Below are positions 17,074 through 25,573 of a stretch of 64,000 nt of DNA, piece after piece (position 1 is the stretch's first letter; each line of letters begins with the position of its first letter). The stretch is from Jejuia sp049889775 (GTDB lineage Bacteria > Bacteroidota > Bacteroidia > Flavobacteriales > Flavobacteriaceae). A program made the translations under genes and the position numbers. The DNA lies in the NCBI GenBank assembly GCA_049889775.1, contig JBMHCT010000035.1, positions 124,001 through 188,000 on the forward strand. Direction: 5' to 3'. The notes under the pieces were generated by a model. The model saw nothing but the letters and a program-made list of their open reading frames with translations, searched no databases and was not told the origin of the DNA.

Positions 17074-17535
17074 TTAACTTAATTTTTCTGAAGCTACTTT
17101 TACAGCTTCTTCAATGCTATTATAGGATGCACACCGGCAGATGTTACCATTCATGGCATTTCTAATCTCTTCGTTGGATGGATTCGGGTTTTCATTCAAA
17201 AAAGCAGAGGCCGACATTATTTGTCCTGCTTGACAATAACCGCATTGCGGCACATCAATATCTTTCCAAGCCTTTTGTACTGGATGATCGCCATTTTCGG
17301 AGAGGCCTTCTATGGTAGTTATTTCAATGTTTTCAGCTTCAGAGATCTGAATTAAGCAACTTCTATTAGCTTTTCCATCAGTATGTACGGTACATGCGCC
17401 GCATTGCCCAATACCACAACCAAATTTTGTTCCTACGAGGTTAACATGATCTCTAAGTACCCATAATAATGGGGTATCAGCATCTGCCTCAACATTGTAT
17501 GTTTTATTGTTGATGTTTAAAGTGAATGTTGGCAT
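17074..17535 (-). CDS. 2Fe-2S subunit of molybdenum hydroxylase (IorA/CoxS-like)
   Basis: The 153-residue protein carries two [2Fe-2S] sites: the plant-ferredoxin type (CGIGQCGAC near residues 40-47, with a later Cys in NRSC) and the C-terminal four-helix type (QCGYCQAG, NICRCAS). It delivers electrons from the molybdenum site of the partner encoded downstream. It has no signal peptide, so it would have to be exported as a folded complex with the Tat-signalled large subunit. The gap to that gene is 136 bp, larger than the gaps in the rest of the cluster. Confidence 0.93.
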   Translation of the reverse strand: MPTFTLNINNKTYNVEADADTPLLWVLRDHVNLVGTKFGCGIGQCGACTVHTDGKANRSCLIQISEAENIEITTIEGLSENGDHPVQKAWKDIDVPQCGYCQAGQIMSASAFLNENPNPSNEEIRNAMNGNICRCASYNSIEEAVKVASEKLS

Positions 17536-17637
17536 AGTAGTTAATTTTCTTCAAGATATTAAAAATTTAAACTGAACTATATGGTTATTTGCATTTTAAC
17601 ACCGCGTTAACGACGATACAAATTGAATTTAGCAGCA

Positions 17638-18597
17638 CTACTTTCTGTGAGACACAAATTCTAATGCTCGCCTTTCATTGTAATACACGCCTTTTGGAGC
17701 AATAAAACCAACATGACCACCGTATTTTGGCATTTCTAAATAAAGGTTTCGGTTTGATTTTGCTTCTTTAACAGGGAAACATTCTGGTGATAAAAACGAA
17801 TCATTTAATGCATTGATAATAAGCGTTGGTACTTGAATGTTTTGTAGAAATTGGAGACTAGAAGATTTTGCGTAATAATCTTCTGCGTCTCTAAATCCAT
17901 GTGCTTTTGAAGTATACACGTTGTCAAAATCTAATAAAGTTTTGACCGATTCTAATTGTTTTTGATTTAAATAGGCTGGAAACCGCTGTTGCTTTTGTTT
18001 TAACCGTTTTAGTAAATGTTTTAAGAAACGATCATGGTAAGGTTTGTTTTTAAATTTATGAATTTCTTTGGATGAACCAGATAAATCACAAGGTGCAGAA
18101 ATAGCAATGGCGGCTTTAACTTCTTGTGGAATATCATCTCGCTCCCCGAAATATTTTAAAATTACGTTAGCACCAAGACTGATACCTTTTAAATAGATTT
18201 CATTGTAATTTTTATTGGTTATGGCATGATGAATAACCTCAATTAAATCTCCTATAGCTCCTGAATGGTAACTGTAGTAAAACCTATTATCTTCACCACT
18301 ACATCCTCTAAAATTAACACAAACCGCATCAACCTTATTTTTATTAAACAATCTTGCAGCACCAGTGACGTATGGGCGTTGTCCGTGACCTTCTAGTCCG
18401 TGCAACAGAATGATGAGTTTATCGGTTTTCTCTTTGGAATAGCTCCAGTCCAAATCTAAAAAATCTCCATCTTTTAAAGTGATGCGTTCACGTTCTTGAT
18501 TTAGAGAAACCCTTCTAAAAAGGCCAGAATATACGGTTGAAACAAATCCGTTTTTAAAAAAGTAAAGCGGCTTAAATTTTGATTCTATTACAGGCAT
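17638..18597 (-). CDS. YheT family alpha/beta hydrolase
   Basis: The 319-residue protein has the YheT pattern: LIILLHGLEGHGQRPYVTGAA (oxyanion HG motif), VCVNFRGCSGEDNRFYYSYHSG, a nucleophile elbow in YLKGISLGANVILKYFGE (GxSxG with central Ser), a later Asp in NALNDSFLSPECFP and a terminal His in KYGGHVGFIAP. The catalytic triad is therefore complete. The family acts on esters of poorly defined identity. It overlaps no neighbour and ends the ade-yheT pair, 3 bp downstream of the ade stop. Confidence 0.9.
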   Translation of the reverse strand: MPVIESKFKPLYFFKNGFVSTVYSGLFRRVSLNQERERITLKDGDFLDLDWSYSKEKTDKLIILLHGLEGHGQRPYVTGAARLFNKNKVDAVCVNFRGCSGEDNRFYYSYHSGAIGDLIEVIHHAITNKNYNEIYLKGISLGANVILKYFGERDDIPQEVKAAIAISAPCDLSGSSKEIHKFKNKPYHDRFLKHLLKRLKQKQQRFPAYLNQKQLESVKTLLDFDNVYTSKAHGFRDAEDYYAKSSSLQFLQNIQVPTLIINALNDSFLSPECFPVKEAKSNRNLYLEMPKYGGHVGFIAPKGVYYNERRALEFVSHRK

Positions 18598-18600
18598 AAA

Positions 18601-20226
18601 CTAATTAACCTCAAGATTTGTAAATTGAAATTTTGAGCTATCAAATAAGCCTTTATCACTTAATTTTAAGGAAGGAATTACCAATAAAGCCATGAAGGAT
18701 AATGTCATGTAAGGCGCATTCAATTTACTGCCCAAGGTTTTAGCAAATGTATCCAATTCTGAATAAGCTTTCCCAATAGTTTCTACATCTTTATCACTCA
18801 TAATTCCTGCAACTGGTAATGAAATTACTTGTTCTTCGGAATTTGAAACTGCGCAAATACCACCTTTATTTTCGATAATTAAATTGACTGCCTTACAAAT
18901 CAACTCATCTGAAACACCAACAGCGATAATATTGTGTGAATCATGACCAACCGATGATGCAATGGCTCCTTCTTTTAACCCAAAGTTTTTAATGAAGGTT
19001 ATGGCTGGTTTTTGATTTTGATAGCGATTGACTACCGTCATTTTCAAAATATCATTTTCAGTATTGGAAACTAAATTTCCGTTTTCAATTAAGCCATCCT
19101 CAATCACTTCGTTGGTTACTAACTGCCCTTCTAAAGCTTCAATTACACGAATTTGTTTTGATGAAGATTCTATTCTGAAATCTGAAACGGTTTTGCCCTC
19201 ACAATCGAAATTATTAATATTTTTAAAGTTTACAGGCGCAATTAAAGATGTTCCGTTATCAAATACCAGTTCTCCACTGATATACGTTTGAAGCGTTTTG
19301 AAATCCTTTAAATCTTCAACAACAATATAATCAGCAGTATCCCCAACATTTAATAACCCCACATCCAAATTATAATGCTTTACTGGGTTTACGCATGCGG
19401 CTTGTAACACTTTAAACACATCGATGCCTTTTGAAACTGCTCTAGCACAAAGTTGATTTATATGTCCGACTAATAAATCATCTGGATGTTTATCATCACT
19501 ACAGAACATCATGTTTTTAAAATACTCAGGTAACAAATCGATCAATGCTTCAAAGTTTTTGGCAGCACTTCCCTCTCTTATTAGAATTTTCATTCCTTTT
19601 TGAAGCTTCTCCAGAGCTTCTTCATAAGTAAAACACTCATGATCTGTTGAAATTCCAGCATTGATGTATTTGGTAATGTCCTCGCCTCTTAATCCAGGAG
19701 CATGACCATCAATAGGTTTTTTGTAGTGTTTTGCCCAAGCTATTTTTTTAAGCACCTCTTCATCATCGTAAATTACCCCCGGGTAATTCATCATTTCTGA
19801 TAAATATTTGATATCTGGATTCTCTAATAATGTTTTTATATCTTCTGAATCTATGACTGCTCCAGCAGATTCAAAATTGGTAGCAGGCACACATGATGGT
19901 GCGCCAAAATTGAACTTGAACGGTACTTGTTTTGCATTTTCTATCATGAATTCTACACCTTTTACCCCCAATACATTAGCAATTTCATGTGGATCTGATA
20001 CTGTGGCAACAGTACCGTGATTTACCGCAATTCTAGCAAATTCTGAAGGTACCAACATGGAACTTTCAATGTGGATATGTGCATCAATAAAACCGGGTAG
20101 AATATAATGGTTTATGTTATGCTCCTTTTCTATAACGGACGTAATTTTACCATTTTCAATGGCGATCTCTCCTTTGTAAATGCGTTTGTTTTGTATGTCT
20201 ACTATTTGGCCTTGGAGTTTTGTCAT
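18601..20226 (-). CDS. ade: Adenine deaminase
   Basis: The 541-residue protein is an amidohydrolase-superfamily enzyme of bacterial Ade type. It has the metal-binding HxH in GFIDAHIHIESSMLVPSEFA near residues 45-64, then TVATVSDPHEIANVLG and CSDDKHPDDLLVGHINQLC. The C-terminal half has the typical GHDSHNIIAVG segment. It converts adenine to hypoxanthine and ammonia. The length matches the family. The hairpin repeat at 20242-20269 sits directly upstream, and tilS lies beyond it on the same strand. Confidence 0.95.
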   Translation of the reverse strand: MTKLQGQIVDIQNKRIYKGEIAIENGKITSVIEKEHNINHYILPGFIDAHIHIESSMLVPSEFARIAVNHGTVATVSDPHEIANVLGVKGVEFMIENAKQVPFKFNFGAPSCVPATNFESAGAVIDSEDIKTLLENPDIKYLSEMMNYPGVIYDDEEVLKKIAWAKHYKKPIDGHAPGLRGEDITKYINAGISTDHECFTYEEALEKLQKGMKILIREGSAAKNFEALIDLLPEYFKNMMFCSDDKHPDDLLVGHINQLCARAVSKGIDVFKVLQAACVNPVKHYNLDVGLLNVGDTADYIVVEDLKDFKTLQTYISGELVFDNGTSLIAPVNFKNINNFDCEGKTVSDFRIESSSKQIRVIEALEGQLVTNEVIEDGLIENGNLVSNTENDILKMTVVNRYQNQKPAITFIKNFGLKEGAIASSVGHDSHNIIAVGVSDELICKAVNLIIENKGGICAVSNSEEQVISLPVAGIMSDKDVETIGKAYSELDTFAKTLGSKLNAPYMTLSFMALLVIPSLKLSDKGLFDSSKFQFTNLEVN

Positions 20227-20241
20227 TCGATTAACTATGAT

Positions 20242-20269
20242 AGATTCCGCATCAAGTGCGGAATGACAG
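20242..20269. repeat. Short hairpin repeat ending in ATGACA (copy 2)
   Basis: Arms TTCCGCA and TGCGGAA surround TCAAG, followed by TGACA. Copy 1 has the same loop and tail with different but still complementary arms, which implies selection on the hairpin or copying of diverged variants. Confidence 0.65.
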
Positions 20270-20271
20270 TA

Positions 20272-21582
20272 TTATTTTAATTCAATTTTTAGGATATTTT
20301 TGACGTTAGCTGTAACTCTAAATCTATCATCAGCTCTTCTATTTACTACCCAAACAATATCTTCTTCTGAACAGAGCAACCATGTGTTTTCTTTATCCAA
20401 AAGTGATAACTTTTCATCCTTAAAATATTTGCTCAACTTCTTTTTACCTTTCATACCGATAGGGTAAAATATATCACCTTCTTGTTTTTTTCTTAGAATT
20501 AGTGGGTATTTAAGCTTGTCCTTATCCACAAAAATAGTGTTGGCCTCTGACTTAAAAATAGCATCTGCTTCGTCAAAAAATAAGATACCGAAAGGGGTTT
20601 CTTTTTGTGATTCAGTTTCAGAAATGACAATCTCTTCTGATATTTCAGATTGGATTGTACTTAATAATAAATGCTCACGGTTTTTAATCAGTCTATAGGT
20701 GCTAGACAAAACTTGTTTTCCTGTTTCGGCATCTAATAAATCAACCACGTCATTCCACTCTGTAAAGCCATAACCTTGAAACACTTGAAACAAATAAGCC
20801 TTAGAATTATTTACTTTTTTAAATTCCGAAATTTTATAAGCAACATGGTTTTCATCAATAGTTTCAATGGCTCTTTTTAAAACAGCATTGGTACTTTCCT
20901 CAACAATATCTGCGGTATCATTTAGGTTATTCAAAGTGGTTTGAAAACTCTGCAACAAGCTTGGGTTGATTTCCTTTAAAATTGGGACAACCTCATGACG
21001 TAACTTATTACGTAAATATTTCACAGATGCATTACTGCTATCATCTCTCCATTTGATATTGTTTTCTTTAGCAAAAGATACAATATCATCATTTGAAAAA
21101 GGTAGCAGCGGTCGTACAAATTCACCATTTACTTCAGGAATTCCTGTTAAGCCTTCGAGCCCAGTACCTCGTGTAAAATTTATTAAAAAAGTTTCCAAAT
21201 TATCATCGGCGTGGTGTGCGGTTAAGATGTAATCAAATTCTAAACGGGCTGCCAATTCAGTAAACCAATTGTAGCGCAGTTCTCGGGCTGCCATTTGGAT
21301 GGAGCGTTTGTTTTCCTGTGCATAGGTTTTAGTATCGAAACGTTGCACAAAAACTTCTAAGTTCAAGTTTTCAGCAAGTTCTATAACGAAGGCTTCATCA
21401 GCATCACTCTCATCTCCTCGTAAATTAAAATTACAGTGTGCGAGCGCAATATTTAATCCTAATTGGTAAGATAAATGTGCTAAAACCACACTATCGATTC
21501 CTCCCGAAATGGCAATCAATATCTTGCCATCTTTCAGGAATGATAAGTTATTTTCAATATGATTTTGGAAATCTTCTAGCAC
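20272..21582 (-). CDS. tilS: tRNA(Ile)-lysidine synthase
   Basis: The 436-residue protein has the PP-loop ATP pyrophosphatase motif AISGGIDSVVLAHL near residues 23-36, LAHCNFNLRGDESDADEAFV, and TAHHADDNLETFLINFTRGTGLEGLTG. A C-terminal TilS domain ends with LRKKQEGDIFYPIGMKGKKKLSKYF. It modifies C34 of tRNA-Ile(CAU) to lysidine, an essential decoding step. The start is GTG at 21582-21580, supported by the family-typical MLxxFQxHI beginning. The promoter -7 box lies only 4 bp before this start, which suggests a leaderless transcript. Confidence 0.95.
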   Translation of the reverse strand: MLEDFQNHIENNLSFLKDGKILIAISGGIDSVVLAHLSYQLGLNIALAHCNFNLRGDESDADEAFVIELAENLNLEVFVQRFDTKTYAQENKRSIQMAARELRYNWFTELAARLEFDYILTAHHADDNLETFLINFTRGTGLEGLTGIPEVNGEFVRPLLPFSNDDIVSFAKENNIKWRDDSSNASVKYLRNKLRHEVVPILKEINPSLLQSFQTTLNNLNDTADIVEESTNAVLKRAIETIDENHVAYKISEFKKVNNSKAYLFQVFQGYGFTEWNDVVDLLDAETGKQVLSSTYRLIKNREHLLLSTIQSEISEEIVISETESQKETPFGILFFDEADAIFKSEANTIFVDKDKLKYPLILRKKQEGDIFYPIGMKGKKKLSKYFKDEKLSLLDKENTWLLCSEEDIVWVVNRRADDRFRVTANVKNILKIELK

Positions 21583-21586
21583 ACAT

Positions 21587-21618
21587 CAAAGTTATTGAAA
21601 ATACAATGTATGCCGCAA
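21587..21618 (-). promoter_or_regulatory. Promoter of tilS
   Basis: The minus strand gives TAACTTTG (21594-21587), an exact TAnnTTTG -7 box. A TTG at 21618-21616 lies 21 bp upstream, within the Bacteroidota -33/-7 spacing. Only 4 bp separate the -7 box from the GTG start. Confidence 0.55.
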
Positions 21619-21642
21619 TTTATAGCTAACTAAATATAGCAG

Positions 21643-22254
21643 TTATTGAATTTTAAAAAAGTAGTGCCCATTAGTTCCGTCTCTCGTGTAAACGAGATCG
21701 CAACTATTAAATTTAATTTTATTATCTAATGTATTGTAGGTTTCAAAAACAGCAACGTTATTCTCTTGCGAAAAACTAAAGTTATTGTCTCTGGCATTTA
21801 CGATACAATAATCGCCAGCAGTATCGATAGAGACCCCTATTCTAAACTTATAAAAAAGACTGTCGTCGGATAAAGTCGGCAGCACACTTATTTCTTCGGA
21901 ACAACCGTTAAAACTGAACATTTCACCCACATCATAGGTAACATCGACAGTTTTAAAAACCTCTGCATTCAAATTTTCGGTGTTATTCAATTTCAAAATA
22001 AATAATCCTCCTAAAAAGATCTGCGCATCTTCAATAAGTTCTGGCGCTTCTGTTTCGGTACAGTAATCTAGTAAAAAAGCTGTAGTTTCGGCATTCAGCC
22101 ATATTTTCTCATTGGATGCATAAGTTTCTTTAATGTTATCTATACTTAAGGTATAAGTTTCAGGATCTTCAAAACCGCAAGGGTCGTCGGCTGGATCGCA
22201 AATGGCAGCAAACAAGAGTGGTGTTAAAAAGAGAAATTTAAGATTCTTTTTCAT
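21643..22254 (-). CDS. Exported protein of unknown function
   Basis: I take the start at the ATG at 22254, giving 203 residues, because MKKNLKFLFLTPLLFAA is a good signal sequence. The longer open frame upstream runs into a dispersed repeat (22365-22468). A Cys at residue 19 follows AAI, a poor lipobox, so lipoprotein status is uncertain. The mature part has several Cys (CDPADDPC, DYCTE, NGCSEE, GDYCIV, NSCDLVY), which may form disulfides. I do not recognise a family. It lies 60 bp from tilS on the same strand. Confidence 0.65.
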   Translation of the reverse strand: MKKNLKFLFLTPLLFAAICDPADDPCGFEDPETYTLSIDNIKETYASNEKIWLNAETTAFLLDYCTETEAPELIEDAQIFLGGLFILKLNNTENLNAEVFKTVDVTYDVGEMFSFNGCSEEISVLPTLSDDSLFYKFRIGVSIDTAGDYCIVNARDNNFSFSQENNVAVFETYNTLDNKIKFNSCDLVYTRDGTNGHYFFKIQ

Positions 22255-22587
22255 GATGACTTTTTTGTAAGATACAATTCTTTGAAATGGTTGCGTGATG
22301 TTAGCCTTATTTAATACAATGGTTTTGGGCTTGAACCGTACTTGTGTAGTTAAGAAATGTTGCTGCGCCCGGGTGCGCAAGGGATTGCAGTGGTAGCTTT
22401 TGCCGAGGCGCGCATCGAGGCAAAACTTTTAACGGAAAGCCCGACCCCTTTTGGGTTGCGCCCAAAACATCATTTACAATATTACCTTGTATTTAATGAA
22501 CTTTTGTGAATTTACGTATGACAAATATCATGTGTTCGTTTTGGTGATTTTGTAACTTTAAGGGAGTAATCTTTAAATATTTGAGTC
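22255..22587. other. Divergent intergenic region with repeat R2
   Basis: It separates two divergently transcribed genes of unknown function. The centre is a copy of the 90-bp dispersed element. The right part (about 22540-22587) holds the probable promoter of the plus-strand gene, including a TAACTTTA near-match to the -7 consensus. No other gene is visible. Confidence 0.55.
22365..22468 (-). repeat. Dispersed ~90-bp element, copy R2 (inverse orientation, diverged)
   Basis: It shares the blocks AGGGATTGCAGTGG, GGAAAGCCCGACCCCTT and GGGTTGCGCCC with the reverse complement of R1/R4. The middle part differs (GCCGAGGCGCGCATCGAGGC). It overlaps the open-frame extension of the gene at 21643-22254, which is a reason not to use that longer start. 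Confidence 0.75.
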
Positions 22588-23280
22588 ATGTGTACTTTAG
22601 AAAAATTGAAGGATAAAACCACGCAAGAGATGTTTAATAATAAGGTAGTTAGTGCTACCCAACATTTGCAGGCTTATGTGAAACACCGCTTATATGTTGC
22701 TGAATCGACGCGGATTGTGCCGAAAAACATGTACAAAAGCAACGATATTATTGATGAAGGGATTGCGAAATTTTACGAACAGGGTTATAATATTGATGCG
22801 GATGCGGGGACGATTAAAATTGACCTTTTTAAAATTGTTGATGCGGATTTAGAAGAGATGTTTAAAACTGAGGCGTTTCATCAAAATACGATGAGTACGC
22901 ATGCGATTTTGGAGGATGAACTGGACGGACTTGAGGAAAATTTTACAGTTGATGAGGATTTTGATTTTATAATGAACGAGGAATTAAGCGATATTTCCTA
23001 TCATCAAGGTGAACAAAGGAAGCATGTGTTTGTGTATGACGACAACAATGCCTCTATTGAAAATGCACTTAATATCTCTAGCACAACATCGCAACGCAAT
23101 AAGTATTTGTTAGGTAAATTTTACACATGGTTACCACTTCGAGTTTCGGATGTTGTGGACTTGTTTATTTTTGGAAAATTGACTTTTGAGGATATTGCTT
23201 CTATTAAAAATATTGAAGTGAGACGTGTGGAGCGTATTTTAGATTTGGTTATGGAAGACTTTAAAGAACACTTGGATTAG
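22588..23280 (+). CDS. Conserved protein with sigma-70 region-4-like C-terminus
   Basis: The 230-residue acidic protein is of unknown function. The first 90 residues (KVVSATQHLQAYVKHRLYVAES ... DIIDEGIAKFYEQGYNI) are helical. The middle is very acidic (ILEDELDGLEENFTVDEDFD). The last 50 residues, LPLRVSDVVDLFIFGKLTFE followed by DIASIKNIEVRRVERILDLVM, have the shape of a sigma-factor region 4 helix-turn-helix. It could be a degenerate sigma factor or a sigma-like regulator. Its stop codon overlaps the stop of the convergent pabB-like gene by 4 bp. Confidence 0.6.
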   Translation: MCTLEKLKDKTTQEMFNNKVVSATQHLQAYVKHRLYVAESTRIVPKNMYKSNDIIDEGIAKFYEQGYNIDADAGTIKIDLFKIVDADLEEMFKTEAFHQNTMSTHAILEDELDGLEENFTVDEDFDFIMNEELSDISYHQGEQRKHVFVYDDNNASIENALNISSTTSQRNKYLLGKFYTWLPLRVSDVVDLFIFGKLTFEDIASIKNIEVRRVERILDLVMEDFKEHLD

Positions 23281-24569
23281 CTTTCTAAAACCTCGCGCAT
23301 TGCTTTTGCCTTTACAAGGCATTCCTCGTATTCCTTTAACGGATCGCTCTTTGCTGTAATGGCGCCACCAACGGAATAGGAGATGTATTGTTTGGTTTCG
23401 TTATAGAGTATACTGCGTATTACCACGTTAAAATCAAAGTCACCCTTTGGGGTAAAATAACCAACGCCTCCAGAATACACACCACGTTTGGTTTGCTCCA
23501 ATTCTTCAATGATTTTCATTGCTGAAATTTTTGGTGCGCCTGTCATACTTCCCATAGGGAAGGTACTTTTTATAATATCAACAGGATGCACTGTGTTTTC
23601 AACTTTTGAAGTTACCGTTGAAATCATTTGATGTACCTGGTCGAAGGTATAAATCTTGCATAATTCCTCAACTTTAACACTACCTTTAAGTGCTGTTTTA
23701 GACAAATCGTTCCGCACCAAATCCACTATCATGATGTTTTCGCTTCGTTCTTTTTGGTCGTTTTCTAAGCCAGTTTTTAATTTGGAGTCTTCCTGAGGGT
23801 TTTCAGAGCGCTTTGCAGTACCTTTTATGGGTTGTGAAATAACATTATTACCTTCCTTTTTTATGTAACGTTCAGGTGAAGCGCAGAGTACATATTTATC
23901 ATAAAGCTTTACAAAGGAGGCAAAAGGCGGGTTGGAAATATTATTAAGATTTTGATAGGTTTCCAAAGGATGAATGCATGTGTTTTCGGCATAAAACTCT
24001 TGGCAAAAATTTACCTCATAAATAGAGCCGTGGTGCAAATGCTCTAGAATTCTATTCACTTTTTGGAAGTACTCGTCTTTATGAATTCTAAGTTTTATTT
24101 TTACATTATCACAGAGATTGCCACGTCGTACCTCCTCGCAATGACAGATATTATTTAAATCTTTCTCTATTTCATCGTCAACCACAGGTAAATATTGAAT
24201 TTCAACCTTATCTCCTTTTAAAAGAAATAATCTTTTAGGCTGAAAAAAATATAAATCAGGAAAGGCTAAACCATCTTGGTTGCTAGAAGATAAATCTTCA
24301 ATATCATTTTTTAAATCGTAAGTGAGATACCCAAAAATCCAATCTTCTGTAGTGCTTTGATATTCTTTTAGTTTTTCAAAACCATTATCAACATCCGTTT
24401 GAATGCCTGTAAATGCATCCACCGCCAACACCGCATCGTAATTTGAGAATTTTTGCGCGTAGTTATTGGAATCTAACCAAACCACATCATCAAATTGCTG
24501 CGCCCAAATCAATAGTTGATTTTTAAACGCTTCAATATTCTTAGGTTTAAATACTCTTTTTGTTCTCAA
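23277..24569 (-). CDS. pabB: Aminodeoxychorismate synthase component I-like (chorismate-binding enzyme)
   Basis: The 430-residue protein has the chorismate-binding C-terminal domain: YEVNFCQEFYAE, CASPERYIKKEGNNVISQPIKGT, MIVDLVRNDLS, FPMGSMTGAPKISAMKIIEE and RGVYSGGVGYF. It resembles PabB (4-amino-4-deoxychorismate for folate) more than TrpE because no trp genes are near and the N-terminal domain is short. Residues 141-154 (ICHCEEVRRGNLCD) are encoded by a dispersed hairpin repeat inserted in frame. The start appears to be TTG at 24569-24567. It overlaps the convergent neighbour by 4 bp. Confidence 0.88.
   Translation of the reverse strand: MRTKRVFKPKNIEAFKNQLLIWAQQFDDVVWLDSNNYAQKFSNYDAVLAVDAFTGIQTDVDNGFEKLKEYQSTTEDWIFGYLTYDLKNDIEDLSSSNQDGLAFPDLYFFQPKRLFLLKGDKVEIQYLPVVDDEIEKDLNNICHCEEVRRGNLCDNVKIKLRIHKDEYFQKVNRILEHLHHGSIYEVNFCQEFYAENTCIHPLETYQNLNNISNPPFASFVKLYDKYVLCASPERYIKKEGNNVISQPIKGTAKRSENPQEDSKLKTGLENDQKERSENIMIVDLVRNDLSKTALKGSVKVEELCKIYTFDQVHQMISTVTSKVENTVHPVDIIKSTFPMGSMTGAPKISAMKIIEELEQTKRGVYSGGVGYFTPKGDFDFNVVIRSILYNETKQYISYSVGGAITAKSDPLKEYEECLVKAKAMREVLES
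24111..24147. repeat. Dispersed ATGACA-type repeat inside pabB
   Basis: The plus strand reads ACAGAGATTGCCACGTCGTA then CCTCCTCGCAATGACAG. Its reverse complement, beginning CTGTCATTGCGAGGAGG, matches a dispersed element I recall as widespread in bacterial genomes. Here it is read in frame as residues 141-154 of the pabB product, in the linker between the two halves of the protein. Confidence 0.65.
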
Positions 24570-24586
24570 GAATAAAACTTATCGCG

Positions 24587-24594
24587 CAAATTTA
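24587..24594 (-). promoter_or_regulatory. -7 box of the pabB-like gene
   Basis: The minus strand reads TAAATTTG, an exact TAnnTTTG match 17 bp before the TTG start. No clear -33 element is seen. Confidence 0.4.
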
Positions 24595-24649
24595 GTGAGA
24601 ATGGTTATAAAATTAAGACTTTTGCCTAGTAGAAATTAAAAGGAAACGC

Positions 24650-25540
24650 ATGTACCAATTACAAAATGAAAAATTAATCATAGGAGTAAAACAAACAGGT
24701 GCCGAACTTTGTAGAATTGCATCCTCTAAAAACAAAACAGAGTTTATGTGGGATGCGAATCCGGATGTTTGGGGAAGTTATGCGCCCAATCTTTTTCCGA
24801 TTATTGGTGCTTTAAAAGACAATTCGTACGTTTTTGAGGGTGAAACATATCAGCTTCCAAAACACGGACTTATTAGAAACAACTCCTACGTTGAACTTCA
24901 TAAGCAAACTGAAAACCAATTAATTTTCAAACTTATTGCTAATGAAAATACATTAAAGCAGTATCCATTTAAATTTGAGTTTTATGTTATATATACCTTG
25001 ATTGATAACAGCTTAAAGGTAACTTACGAGGTAAAAAATAAGGATCATAAAACCATGTATTTCTCTGTTGGCGGTCACCCCGCTTTTAAGTGTCCAGTTT
25101 TTGAAAATGAAAGTTACAGTGATTACCATTTGAAATTCGAAAAATCTGAAACCGCTGAACGTTACATGATGGATATGGTGAGTGGTTTAATGACTTCTGA
25201 AACAAAACATGTTTTTGAACATGCTGACAGTTTACCGCTTAACGGCACGCTTTTTAATGAAGATGCGTTGGTGTTTAAAGATTTAGAATCCAGAAAGATC
25301 ACTTTAAATAGCAAAACACACGGAGAAATTCTATCTTTTCAATTTGATGGATTTCCGTATTTTGGTATTTGGGCAAAACCAAATGGTAATTTTGTGTGTT
25401 TAGAACCTTGGCTGGGTATTGCAGATCATGTAAACACTAATCAGCAACTTATTGATAAAGAAGGTATTTTAAAACTGGAGGCTGGCGAGAATTTTGAAAT
25501 TGCTTATACTATAGAAATTGACGATAATCATCTGATTTAA
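24650..25540 (+). CDS. Aldose 1-epimerase family protein (LacX-like)
   Basis: The 296-residue protein has the galactose-mutarotase-like fold signature: an N-terminal VKQTGAELCRIASSKNKTEFMW, PNLFPIIGALKDNSY, LPKHGLIRNNSY (His near residue 80), YFSVGGHPAFKCPV with the catalytic-type His near residue 143, and a C-terminal CLEPWLGIADH. It probably interconverts anomers of a hexose. The sugar cannot be told. It lies 33 bp before the helicase gene on the same strand but probably has its own promoter, divergent from pabB. Confidence 0.85.
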   Translation: MYQLQNEKLIIGVKQTGAELCRIASSKNKTEFMWDANPDVWGSYAPNLFPIIGALKDNSYVFEGETYQLPKHGLIRNNSYVELHKQTENQLIFKLIANENTLKQYPFKFEFYVIYTLIDNSLKVTYEVKNKDHKTMYFSVGGHPAFKCPVFENESYSDYHLKFEKSETAERYMMDMVSGLMTSETKHVFEHADSLPLNGTLFNEDALVFKDLESRKITLNSKTHGEILSFQFDGFPYFGIWAKPNGNFVCLEPWLGIADHVNTNQQLIDKEGILKLEAGENFEIAYTIEIDDNHLI

Positions 25541-25573
25541 AACTGTTTTCATTCACATAGAAACTAAGATATT

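Noticed and set aside
22255..22380. 42-residue N-terminal extension of the exported protein gene
   Set aside because: It begins in the R2 repeat, and the internal Met at 22254 starts a proper signal peptide.
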